A DNA stretch of 64,000 nucleotides from Papilionanthe hookeriana x Papilionanthe teres. Taxonomy: Eukaryota; Streptophyta; Magnoliopsida; Asparagales; Orchidaceae. The notes below the pieces were generated by a model. That model had not been told where the DNA came from. It made no database searches and saw only the letters and a list, made by a program, of their open reading frames with translations. How positions within the stretch are numbered: position 1 is the first letter of the stretch; each line of letters starts with the position of its first letter. A program made the translations under genes and the position numbers. This document shows, piece by piece, positions 1-10,488 of the stretch. The stretch spans positions 31,548 to 95,547 of the forward strand of contig JAKZJZ010000084.1 of assembly GCA_022702705.1 (NCBI GenBank), written 5' to 3'.

Positions 1-3000
1 ATAGGGGTTTTCAAGGAAAATTCAAAAACATGACTAAGGAAATATTTTTGTCTTTAAGAAAATTATGGGATGTTCCTAATGACCAGAGGACCATTTGGAC
101 CAATTTTGGTAATTTTTTGAATTATATTTTATTTATTAGAATTATTTTGAGTTTTGGAGTATTATATAATTTAAAAAAGAAATAAAAGTTGAAAAATGAA
201 TTTTATATTTTTCAAGAATCTCTCTGACCTCAGGGAAATCAGAGAACCAAATTTTATATTTTTCTAATTTTTCTTTGATTTATTAGAATTATTTTAGTGG
301 AAATGTTAAAGAAAATCATTTTTTTAATTCAAAAATTGTTTTAAGCCTTTAAAATTCAATATCTTACCCTAGAGACTTAGGAAAAATATTTGGTTTGTTC
401 CTAGTTGATTAGAATTCAAAATGTGACATTTTGGTGATTTTTAATATTTTTATGATCTTTATTATTTTTTAAATTATTAAAAATATTAAAATAATGATAA
501 AAATCAATTTTTTTAGAAAATTACAATTTTAATTTTCCTAAACTCCTCTGATTTCAGAGAAGCCCTAAAACCATTTTTGTGAATTTTTGAAAAGTATTTT
601 GTGAGTTATGAATTTTTAAAGTTTAATTTTGGTTATGTGACTTAATTAATCCATTTAGTGGGGTTAAACAAATCCAATTGACTTCAAATTTTTATGTGAT
701 GTTCCCATATCCTAAAGATCAGTGAAGAATTGTTTTCAAGTTAATTTGATTTGTAATTAACCTTAATTAATTAAAGTTCAATTTTTGGTGTTTAGGCCAA
801 TTAGGGTTGTTCCATGTGAATTAACTCAAAACCTATTTTTCCTAGGTTCCTCTGGTCATAAGGAACTTCACCAAATTTTTCAAGATTTTATTTCACAACA
901 TTCTAATTATTGAAATCAAAATACTCAAAACAGTAACATGCAATTGGAAAATCAATAACTTCTCACAGGGATGGCCTCTGACCTTGGAAAATTCAGGCAA
1001 TGTTCCCTAGATCAGAGGCTTCAAAAGCCCTATGGTCTCATGCCATGGTGAATTGTCTATGCAAATGGAGAATTAAAATACCACAGAGAGTAAATAAATC
1101 ATTAAAAATAAAATACTTGATGAAATGACTTGATTTCTTTTCTACATTATTCTCCTCTGTTCACTGAGCAAGAGGGTATTTTTATTTTATTTTTATGATT
1201 TTTCTACACAAAGTTATGAATTTTCAAAGTTTCTGATATTTAATAAATACATTAATTACCCTATTTATCTACTTATCCACGCGGCGCCAGCGAAACATCG
1301 GCAGCTCTGAACACCACGCGTCGCCATTTGATTCGTCGCCGCCGTCGGACTCAGCGCCACGCGGCGCACTGTTCATGCTCCATCTCCCGGTCCGACTCGA
1401 TTTAGGCCATCCATTTGCGCTTGTATTGAATGGAAAGCATCCGCTCATCATCCCCAATCGACCTCACCCGAGAGCCGTCCACACTAAAACCTTAATATCT
1501 CACTCGATTCTCAATGGATTTTTGTGTTCTTATGCTCTATGGATTTGTCTTAAAGAGACGAACACATCTATACGGTAATCATGCATTGAAATTAAGGCAA
1601 TAGGAAAGGAGAATTCATGGAAGCTCGGGAGGAGGAGAGAGCTCATACCTTTGCTTAGAGAAGTGTGGCTTCAATCTGAGAGTTATGTCACCTTCGATTG
1701 AGTCCAAGTAAGCTCCAGATGAAGTCTCTGGCCCTGGGGAATTGTTTAGACTCGAATTCGACCAGACCCGATTCCAAAGATTGGAGGCTTGAGCAAATGG
1801 GTGGCCTGGCGAGGGGGCTTTCTCTGGGGAACTCCTTCTCTTGATCTTGTGCAGGTGTGCGTGAGTTTAATTTGAGTTTGGTGGAGAATTGGAAAGTGTC
1901 CTAGTTTTGGGAGGAATTTTGGCTGAGAAATTGAGCTCTGTGGATGGGGATTAGGGCAAATTATCACTGTGGATCAATTGTTCTAAGTGTGGAGGATGGT
2001 CTGGAACAATTTTGGCATAGTTTCTGTATGGTTTGGTGCAACTCTCTCCTTGGCCGATAACGGGTGGTGCTTAAATAGAGTTGGCTGGAGGGCCTTCCAG
2101 GGGGAGTTAATGGCTGGGATGAGCTGCTCTGGGCAAGGGAAGAACAGCTCCAATGGCTATTGAGCATGGGGAAGCTCAGAAAGAGAGAATTTCAATGTTG
2201 AGCTCCTCCCAAGGTCTCTGCCATGGAGTTTTCCGGCGGCTGTGGTGGCTGGCCGGCCAGGGTCAGGTCACCATCTTGACCAGTGAGGGCAGGGCTTGGC
2301 AATGGTGAAGTCAATTGGAGTTGGCCATGTGTAAAGAGGGTGAATTGAAATGGAATGGGGGAAGGCTATTTTTGGGTCTAAATGGGTCAACCCATGGTTT
2401 TGGGCTAGGTTCACCATCCAAGGCTGGCTTCGATTGAAGATAAAGCTATTTTGCTCAGCTTAATTAGTGGGGAGAAGTCACCATCCAAGTACAATTAGGC
2501 TTAAGCAAGGTTTAGGGGAATCATGGGAGTGGTTAATCACTCTTAAGAGAATCATTAAAGGGTCCCCTCTTCTTACGATTTTGAGTATGATGAAGTGTCC
2601 AAGGCTTTCATGGCTCCCATGTGGCTCATGTATGGCTTTATGGCTCCATTTGGCTTGGGAAAAGTCAAGTCAACCTTCATGGAAAAGGGTTTATGGAATT
2701 TTGAAAATTTTGGGGTTATTTGATGGGATTTGGCATAATACCATTTTGGTTTGATTTTCATGATGGATTTAGCACTTAGGGAGTGATATTAATTGAGTGA
2801 GGATGAGATGAGATTGTAATGTGGGCTTTAGGATGGGTTTGGGTTTTTAAAATTTGGTAAAGGTGGGCTTTTAAAATGGCTTATGAAATGGGCTTTTAAA
2901 TTTTAAAATGGATTTTTAGGATGAGGAGCCTTGTAATGGTTGAGCCCAATGAGTGTTGAATTTGGCTTAGGAATGTTTCATGAGTTATTTGAAATCAATT

Positions 3001-4457
3001 TGGTAAGGCTTGGAGTTGGATTGGGTTTAACTTGAGTCTCTATGGTAAGGGGACAAAAATGGGTCAATTTGGGTTAGCTTGGATCAAGGTTGGGCTAATA
3101 TTGGATTTGATGTAAAATTAATGTTGTGAAATGTTTATGGGAGTATTAAAAAGAGTTTTTCAACTTTGGTTGGGCTTTAATTTTGGGATTTGGGCCCATT
3201 TGGGTTAGCTTTGGGCTTAGGTCAATTTAAGGGATTTTGGTTTTGGGTTAGGTTTGAGTGGAGTTTAGATTCAAATTTGGGGCAAATCAAGTTAGTGTTT
3301 TGTTTGTGGGGATGTTAGGAAGGCTTTAGAAAAGATTTGGGGCCAATTGGAGTTGAATTGGGTTGGTTTGGGCTAGGTTTAGGCCATGGGTCAAAATTGG
3401 GCCTTAAGCCCCAAATTGGAATTGGGCCCAAATGTCAATCAAATTGGACTTCGATTTGGTCTAAATTGCTATTGGGGATATTAAATTGAAGTTTAGAATT
3501 GAATTGGACCAAAATTAGGGTTAATTGAGGCGGTTTGGTTGGACATTGGGTTCATTTGGGTTAAAAATGGGTCAAATTGGGGGGTTTTGGTAAAAGTGGG
3601 GTAAATTGGCAAGATTGGCCCATGGTGTAGTTGAACAAAATGAAATTAGGAATATTTGAGATTTTCTGGAATTTTCTGGGGATTTTTATAATTTTTGGAT
3701 TTTTGGGGTAGAAGGGTATTTTGGTAATTTTGGGGGGGTTTAGGGGTATTTTTGGAAATTTTGGTATTTTTGGCCAAAGATGGTGAATTTTAGTGGTGGG
3801 AAGTGTTTAGGATTAATTTTGAGGGATTTTGGATAATTTAGGTAATTTTGCAAATTTTGGGTCATTTTAAGGGTATTTGGTAAGTTTGGTGGGTCCGGGG
3901 CCCCGGAGTCAAAAACTGAAATTTTGAAAAAAGGAAGATTGATCAGGTGTGAGTGAAATGAAATCATTTTGGTTGATCCATGAAGCCATATTAGGCCTAT
4001 ATGAGCCATGAGAGGACTCATTTGAGGCATTCACTATGTTGTTCCTAACCCTCTTAGCCAGGGGCTTAGGTGTTAAGGACCATCCATATGAATTACCTAC
4101 ATGAGTCAGGAAGTCAAATTGGGTGAGAGTGTGGTTTTAGGACTTGGAATGTGTGTGGGAGTGTAGTGTACGTGCAAGTCAACCCTCACTGCACCAGTGC
4201 CATCCGGGGTATTCCTAAGGCCAAAAAGTCCTATAGGGAACTCATCCTTTAAACCTCCACATTTGATTTCAACCCTCTAGGTGATTAGGGGTCTATAATC
4301 AAGCTTGTGGGGTTTGCAGGGAGTTAAGAAGTAGTTTGAATTTCTAAATGGTGGGTTCCATTTCTAGTCCTCTAAGATTAGTCAAAGGAAAAGCCTAAGG
4401 CAAGATCCTAAGTACTAAAGAGAGAAGCAAAAGACCTCACCAAAATTGAGGTCAACA
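1..4457 (-). repeat. 3' LTR of element A (partial)
   Basis: Aligns by eye along its whole length with 19,167-23,612, the distal part of this element's 5' LTR, with scattered substitutions. It ends in GAGGTCAACA at 4,448-4,457, which on the element strand is the LTR start TGTTGACCTC. About 1.9 kb of the LTR (the end nearest TGTCGGCA on the plus strand) should lie left of position 1. Within it are an A/T-rich part (1-1,260), a GC-richer island (about 1,264-2,330) and a G/T-rich tract (about 2,800-3,900). I see no gene in it; the short ORFs are not shared with the sister LTRs as proteins. Confidence 0.85.
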
Positions 4458-4487
4458 AATGGACCCCAATAGGTGTGGTGTGCTAAC
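4458..4487 (-). promoter_or_regulatory. Polypurine tract region of element A
   Basis: Immediately internal to the 3' LTR. On the element strand it reads CACCTATTGGGGTCCATT followed by the LTR start TGTTGACC. Element B has the same junction at 28,326-28,343 with five G residues. The position fits plus-strand priming in reverse transcription, although the purine run is short and interrupted, so the assignment rests mainly on position and conservation between A and B. Confidence 0.5.
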
Positions 4488-4859
4488 CAAGCACACCGCG
4501 TGTATTGGCGTTGACTGAAGAGATCAACAAAACCAACACAGATGTCCAAGTGACAAACGTAGGACGAAGTAGAAGAATTTCTGCTGGGGAGTATCAGGTA
4601 TATTTCCAAGACTGGAGATTCCTGAACTCTCGCTGGGGAATGGAAAAGGAGGTGAACTCCAAATCACCAGATCTGGGGAATTCAATTTAGATTTCATTTC
4701 ATTTCATGTTCAAGTTTTGTTGTGTGAGTTTAGATTTTTTTGATTTGGAGTTCCAATTTAGATTGAAGTTTGATTTAAAATCAGTTTGAGGAAACTTGGA
4801 TTTGAAATGAGAATTGAAACCCGAGTTCCAACCTCGGGATTGTGAAGAAAACTGAATTT

Positions 4860-5895
4860 TAGGTAGCAGCCTCGGAGTAAGCATCCGAGTTTAAGTGTCG
4901 ATTAAAAAGGATGAGAATCAGAATTTAGGTACTGATCTCGAAAGAGAACTAGAATTTAGGTACCAGTCCCACAAGTTTGGAATTAAAATTTAGATGTCAA
5001 TTCGAAAGAGAATCGAAATTTAGGTATTGATTTTGAAAAGAGAGTCGGAATGTAGGTACCGGTCTCGGAGTGAGAACTGGAATATAGGTTCCAGTCTCAG
5101 AAATTTTTGCATTGAAATGTAGGTATCAATTCAGATGAGAATCGAAATGTAGGTATTGATCTCGAAATGAGAACTGGAATGTAGGTACCAGTCTCGGAAA
5201 TTTTGAATTGAAATGTAGGTATCAATTCAGATGAGAATCGAAATGTATGTATCGATCTCGAAATGAGAACTGGAATGTAGGTACCAGTCTCGGAAATTTT
5301 GAATTGAAATGTAGGTATCAATTCAAATGAGAATCGAAATGTAGGTATCGATCTCGAAATGAGAACTGGAATGTAGGTACCAGTCTTGGAAATTTTGAAT
5401 TGAAATGTTGGTATCAATTCAGATGAGAATCGAAATGTAGGTATCCATCTCGAAATGAGAACTGGAATGTAGGTACCAGTCTCGGAAATTTTGAATTGAA
5501 ATGTAGGTATCAATTCAGATGAGAATCGAAATGTAGGTATCGATTTCGAAATGAGAAGCTGGAATGTAGGTACCGGTCTCGGAAATTTTGAATTGAAATG
5601 TTGGTATCAATTCGGATGAGAATCGAAATGTAAGTATCGATCTCGAAATGAGAACTCGGAATGTAGGTACCAGTCTCGAAAATTTTGAATTGAAATGTAG
5701 GTATCAATTCGGATGAGAATCGAAATGTAGGTATCGATCTCAAAATGAGAACTGGAATGTAGGTACCAGTCTCGAAAATTTTGAATTGAAATGTAGGTAT
5801 CAATTAAGATGAGAATCGAAATGTAGGTATCGATCTCGAAATGAGAACTGGAATATAGGTACTAGTCTCGGAAATTTTGAATTAAAATGTACTGT
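4860..5895 (-). repeat. 96-bp tandem repeat made of three covarying hairpins (element A)
   Basis: The motif ATTGAAATGTAGG or its variants starts at 5,111, 5,207, 5,303, 5,399, 5,495, 5,592, 5,689 and 5,785, a period of 96-97 bp, with more diverged units back to about 4,860. Each 96-bp unit has three subunits of about 32 bp. Each subunit is a 5-bp inverted repeat around the same 10-nt loop AATGTAGGTA (plus-strand reading): ATTGA/TCAAT, ATCGA/TCGAT and ACTGG/CCAGT. Stems often extend with GAG/CTC across one bulged base. Upstream a fourth stem type occurs, ATCAG/CTGAT (4,917-4,936). Loop constant and stem variable but complementary is the signature of a selected nucleic-acid structure or paired protein site. 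Confidence 0.9.
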
Positions 5896-6621
5896 GGAGA
5901 TTTGGATTTAGCGGGAGATTGAAATGAGATGTGAAAGTGTTCCACATCCCATGAGAATCAATCAAAGCTTGATTATTTGGCGAAGGGTATGAATCCATGC
6001 CATCAGAACCAAATCAAAAATTTTTCGTGGTTCTGAAATCATCCCGAGAGAGGGTTTCAAAGGAGGTCTGAAGTAGATCTTGATTTGAAGAAGAATTGGA
6101 GGGTTTGAAAAGATGGATTTAGACTGGAATTCAATTTGAGATTTAGGTTCATTTCATTTGTCCTTTAGCAATCTGATTTTATTTTTGTTGTTCATTTAGC
6201 GTTCATGTGAATTTGGAGTTCATTTTAATATTTAGATTTTTAAGGAAAGTTCTCATTTATTTTCTTTTCTCTTCTGTTCTTCGTTCAAAGTTCATTTAAC
6301 TCTAATGTCGTTTCCTAGTTGATTTGCACAAAAAGAGGTGAAGGCAGAATATGACGTAGTCATTTCATTCCAACTTGCTGAAAGTACATCATACAACTTG
6401 ATCTAGTCACGATGACATTTTCTTCAGAAATTTAATGTCTCATACAATCCATGTAAATCCAAAACGGACTGTATAAACTTCTTGCTGATCCATTCAAAAG
6501 TGTCTATAAAAAATCCATGTCTGAATAGTAAGAAACATGGGTAATAACATCACCTTCCAAGCCACCCTTGGCAGGAATGCCGCATGGATGTGCATTGGAG
6601 GTGTGCTATTTCCCATGTAAC

Positions 6622-8096
6622 TCACAGCTCGTAGGGCCGGAGACTCTCCAATTCTGGATCTGGCTGGAAGTGGTAAGGCGCCTTTCTGTCGTCCATTCTT
6701 CTAAAACTAACGGAGATCCGCTCCACTGGTACTCCCGGTATACAATGTTTTGCGACGTCTGCTCCATTTCCTTTTAATATCATGACGGAACCTACCGGAA
6801 GTGGTATCTCCACCGGCCCTCGGAACTTACCCGGGCCTACTATCCGGAGGTCAGATCCGAACATGATATTGCATTGGTTGATGAACGAAACTGTGCAGAA
6901 AGGTCTGACAAAGTCGTGGTGGTCTATGTGTGGAGGTATGCAGTCGACTTTTTGGTAAATGTTGATGATGCAACTGTTGGGTATGCAGTCTGCTGGCAGT
7001 ACCCTCCACGTTGTCATTCTTTTCACCATTCTTTTAATTATCCTCGGCATTGGATCCACCTCACTGCGACGGAGTATCCCTGGCGGATTTCCTTTTACGT
7101 CCTCTGCGAAGTTATAGCAACATCCGCATTGTATTGTGACTCTTCCTTTCCCTGGCATCCATCTCCGGGGTTCTGAATAAGTCTTTTCCCTCAGACAGCC
7201 TGCTCGACCCATCTTCTGAAGTTCTAAGATGCAATCCACAATTTGCTATTGCTCATATTCTGAGAATACATCTGTGTGTAACTCGAGGCCTTCCAAAATG
7301 TTGATTCTCCTACCTTTAATCCTTTCAAAGTATTCAAAAATCTTCTTCTCAACATTTTGCATTATTTCTAATTCATATTCTGGGATGATCTGCAAGTGAC
7401 GAGGCCTAGTAACGTACTGCAGGATGTATGGCTCAATCCCGTCACGTTCTCCTGCATACCTTGGCTCCTCGGGGAATGTCTCTATCGGGACATCCTCCAG
7501 GGTTGCTTCCGCAACAAGGTTCTTCAGATCTGGTATCTCTGTCTGGCATCGAGGCACTGACTCTATTTCTGTTCTTCTTGGCACTTCTTCGATTTTTTCT
7601 GATTTTCTTGGCGTTGACTTTCTTCTTTCCGGTTCTTGACGAACTGGTATCTTTGAAATGTGTGCCGGCAAAAGCGGCTGTTTCCTCGTGTTGATCTGCT
7701 GCTAGTTTAGTCAACATCTTGCGGATACAGCGATTCTTATTCCTTCTTTGGGTAGCGAGTGAGAGTAGCTCTCCTTACCCCTTGAATTTACGCGGCGCGG
7801 CGCCGACGAGCACCGCCCTCTGCTGTGGCAACTACAGACTTGATTTTCTTGTTCTCCTCGATGTTTGTTTTTCTTTTCTTGTTGCTGGATTGGTGGTTTG
7901 GGCCACCCATCTTCATCACTGTCTGGCTGTGAGGCTCTTCTCGGCCAACTGGGACCCAATCATTTTCTTCGTACTGTAGGCTGGCTGGTGTGAAGTCAGA
8001 ATCAATTTCTATCACTGCTCCATCCTTCACCCTCTTTTCATTGAGTGCGAGACTCACGCCATTTCTAAAGTTTAGGACCAACCGCCCATTCGACAT
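6622..8096 (-). pseudogene. AlkB-like Fe(II)/2-oxoglutarate dioxygenase (ALKBH9/10 type), element A copy
   Basis: Three blocks on the minus strand. 8,096-7,788 encodes the N-terminal module beginning MSNGRLVLNF. 7,671-7,246 encodes a charged linker and the start of the dioxygenase region. 7,239-6,622 encodes the catalytic core. A single TAG at about 7,243-7,245 splits the last two blocks; the sister copy has Gln there. The first two blocks are out of phase, so there is at least one indel. Catalytic features persist: the HID iron pair in IPPHIDHHDF, the distal His in VAKHCIPG, and the two Arg of RISVSFRR that bind 2-oxoglutarate. The plant ALKBH9/10 clade removes m6A from RNA. About nine in ten core residues match the element B copy. 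Too broken to give the full protein unless the stop is read through. Confidence 0.88.
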
Positions 8097-8420
8097 TTCC
8101 CTGCGAAGAAGACAAGGAAAGGATCAGGGGCTGTACTAAGAACAAGAACATTAAGAAAATATTTATCACTCGAAGATTCTTATTCTCTTATTTTAACTTT
8201 AAGGTAAGTAGGAAAAGATGAGGAAAGATCAGGAACAAGATCTGATTTGAAAGGAAGAGTAAAACTTTATTATTATGATTTCACATATTTTATTTTTAGC
8301 ACATATTTTTTTTGTTAATGATTTTTTTTTGTCATCCATTTTTATGTTTTTGGGTTCGGACCCAGTCACAAGTGGTTACTTCACCCGTGTTTCTAGGGAT
8401 GAGAATTCATTCCTTCGAAA
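8097..8420 (-). other. Spacer between integrase and AlkB gene in element A
   Basis: About 320 bp, A/T-rich, matching 24,665-24,988 in element B. The integrase stop seen in B (TGA after CGCAACC) reads CGA here, so that stop is lost in this copy. I see no promoter, splice site or coding potential that would explain how the AlkB gene is expressed. A separate ATG (MSNGR) begins the next gene in both copies. Confidence 0.6.
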
Positions 8421-9620
8421 CATCGAGTTGCGTAATACTTCTTCGAATATCGTCCGTTGATTGGAAGCATTTGTCGTTCTCCTTGGCGATTCACGAGTTG
8501 GTAGGAGCCTCCCGAGTAGACTCGTCTCGACCACGAACGGCCCCTCCCAAGTCGGTTCAAATTTACCTCCTATCTTGCGGTGTGCAAGAATAGGTCTCTT
8601 GAGGACAAGAACTTAGTCACCAACTTTGAAAGTTCTTGGGCGGACCAGTTTATCATGGGCCTGGATCATCTTAGCTTGGTACGAGTTCCAAATTTTGCTA
8701 CGCTGCAAGTCTTTTCCCTTCCAAGCTTTCCAGTTCTTCCAGTCATAATCTGACATTTTCTTCTGTAGTAATTTTATTTGTAACTGCAATTCTGAGTGAT
8801 GGAAGCTGAACCTCCAAAGGTAAAACTGCCTCGTACCCGTACACTAAAGCGTAAGGCATAGACTAAGTATGAGTCCTGAAAGTTGTCCTGTAGGCCCATA
8901 AGGCTTCTAACAATTTCTCGTGCCAATTTCTCTTGTTGTCATCCAAGGTTTTCTTTAGAATTTGGACTAGAGTTTTATTAAAAACCTCGGCCAAGCCGTT
9001 TGCTCTTGGGTAGTAGATTGTTGAGTATCGCCAATCGATTCCATGTCTTCTGACAAAATTGTTGATTTTTGTGCTTCTGAATGCGGACCCATTATCCGAA
9101 ATGATTCGCGCGGTACTCCAAAACGGTAGACAACTTGATTTTTAAAAAGCGAAGCACGTGATGTGCCTTTACTTCTCCGAGTGGAACTGCTCGCCCATTT
9201 AGAAAAGTAGTCCGTAGGCTGCAAGAATGAAGCGATGTCCTCTTGAAGATGGTGGTTCTATCGGACCCACTATATACGTGCCTCGAAGCATTCGAATGGC
9301 CACGACACAGTCGTCGAATGTAGCACATTTGGAGGTTGGTGTAGAACCACTCCATGCACTTGGCACCGGTGACGGCTCTTGGCGATCTTCATACAGTCGG
9401 TCATCATTGAGGGCCAGTAGTACCCTAGTCTCTTAATCTTCATTTTCATCTTTGGACCCGATCGATGAGCGCCACAGAGTCCTGAGTGTACCTCTTTGAC
9501 AATTTCACGAGCTTCGGACTCGCTCAGGCACCTTAGCCACATTTGATTAAAAGACCTTCTGTATAATGTATTGTTTATTAATGCGTAAGACAGAGTTCTT
9601 TTCTTGATCTGATGGGCTAG
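8420..9620 (-). pseudogene. Integrase, element A (frameshifted)
   Basis: Fragments in several frames match the integrase of elements B and C. The N-terminal zinc-binding region retains its His pair (HSGLCGAH) but the first Cys of the CxxC pair reads Arg (SRHRC). The frame breaks just before the first catalytic Asp. The segment with SDNG and the catalytic Glu (GLAEVF) is still visible near 8,990-9,100 in another frame. The C-terminal GPF-type module follows, with no chromodomain. It would normally insert the cDNA into the genome; this copy cannot make an active enzyme. Confidence 0.85.
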
Positions 9621-9624
9621 CGAC

Positions 9625-10488
9625 TTATCGTCCGATAATTTCCCTGTTTGTAGGTAGTCTATTAGCGGTTGGCGCTCGATCTTCGTGTTTTATGTTATTG
9701 CTGCAAGCGGATTCCTCTGCTTTTTCTAATTTCTGTATCATATCCATGTCGAGCTGTGATAGGACCTGTCGTCCCTGAATTGACACTTCAACTGACTCAT
9801 CTTGTAAGCAGGCAAATTCTTTTGCAAGGCGAGCTAGCACATCTACAAGAGCATTTTCTTTTTTGGGGATCTTGTAGATCGTTACATTCGGAATATGTTC
9901 CAACAGTTTCATGGCATACTGAAAGTACTGTTCGAGTCTTGGCTTTATAATCCTGTACTGTCTGGCGACCTGTTGAATGATCAACTGAGAATCCCCATAG
10001 ATGTTTACGTCCGTTATTCCCATTTGAATGGTTAGTTCCAGTCCTGTTATGAGGGCTTCGTATTCTGCCTCGTTTTTTGTGCATGGTTCTGTTAAGTGGT
10101 AGGAGCATCTTAACATCCCCCGCTCCGGTGTTATAAAGATTAGTCTGATTCCTACCTTACCGGGCACTATCGTTTGCAATTCTTCGTTCTTCTGTGCTGA
10201 GGACGCACCATCGAAGTATAGTTCCCAACGTCGATCATCAATGTCTTTTAGGCTCATTATCTGCTCGTCAGGCAAATCGTCGTCGAGAGGCGAATCTGCC
10301 AGTAAAGGGTGTGCTGCAAGGAAGTCAGCTAGGACTTGTCCCTTTACGGCGCGAAGAGGAACGAAAGTTATGTCAAATTGCAATAGTATCATCGACCACT
10401 GGCAAGTCCGCCGCAGAGCGTCGGTCGGGTCATCAAGTACTTGCAAAGGATTAACTCTTGAAATAAGGTTGACCTTATGAGAAAGCAT
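9625..10488 (-). pseudogene. Archaeal-type RNase H domain, element A
   Basis: A 287-codon open stretch. Residues about 1-60 are the tail of the first RNase H and a connection region. Residues about 87-222 form a second RNase H with the acidic set in order: YFDGA, NEAEYEAL, YGDSQL and ENALVDVLA. A second, archaeal-like RNase H after the normal one identifies the Tat lineage and is thought to supplement or replace removal of the RNA template. This is the best preserved stretch of pol in element A. It is a domain of the pol polyprotein, not a stand-alone gene. The C-terminal 60 residues lead into integrase. Confidence 0.85.

Larger units (their letters stand above)
4458..6621 (-). other. 3' untranslated region of element A
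   Basis: About 2.2 kb between the AlkB stop and the 3' LTR. It contains the hairpin array (about 4,860-5,895), flanked by unstructured AT-rich DNA at 5,896-6,560. A conserved GA-rich stretch near 4,390-4,680 resembles 28,100-28,330 in element B. Ogre-type elements are known for fast-changing tandem repeats between their last ORF and the 3' LTR; this region has that position and character. No protein homology is recognisable. Confidence 0.75.

Noticed and set aside
2467..2754. 95-residue ORF in A's 3' LTR, repeated at 21,631-21,918
   Set aside because: The two are copies of the same LTR, so conservation follows from recent common origin. It is not open in the B/C or solo LTR, so there is no evidence for coding.
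5097..5803. Long repeat-encoded ORFs (32-residue periodic protein) on the minus strand
   Set aside because: The 96-bp period is a multiple of three, which opens frames by chance. In element B the equivalent array has one-base indels between units and gives a different peptide, while the stems remain paired. Nucleic-acid structure explains the data better than a protein.
5111..5880. CRISPR-like array (regular repeats with 32-bp subunits)
   Set aside because: No unique spacers: the variable parts are paired stems, not foreign sequence. The context is a plant retrotransposon with no cas genes.
6874..7176. 100-residue ORF opposite the AlkB gene
   Set aside because: Shadow of the AlkB coding frame on the other strand. 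A similar shadow appears in element B (25,922-26,182).
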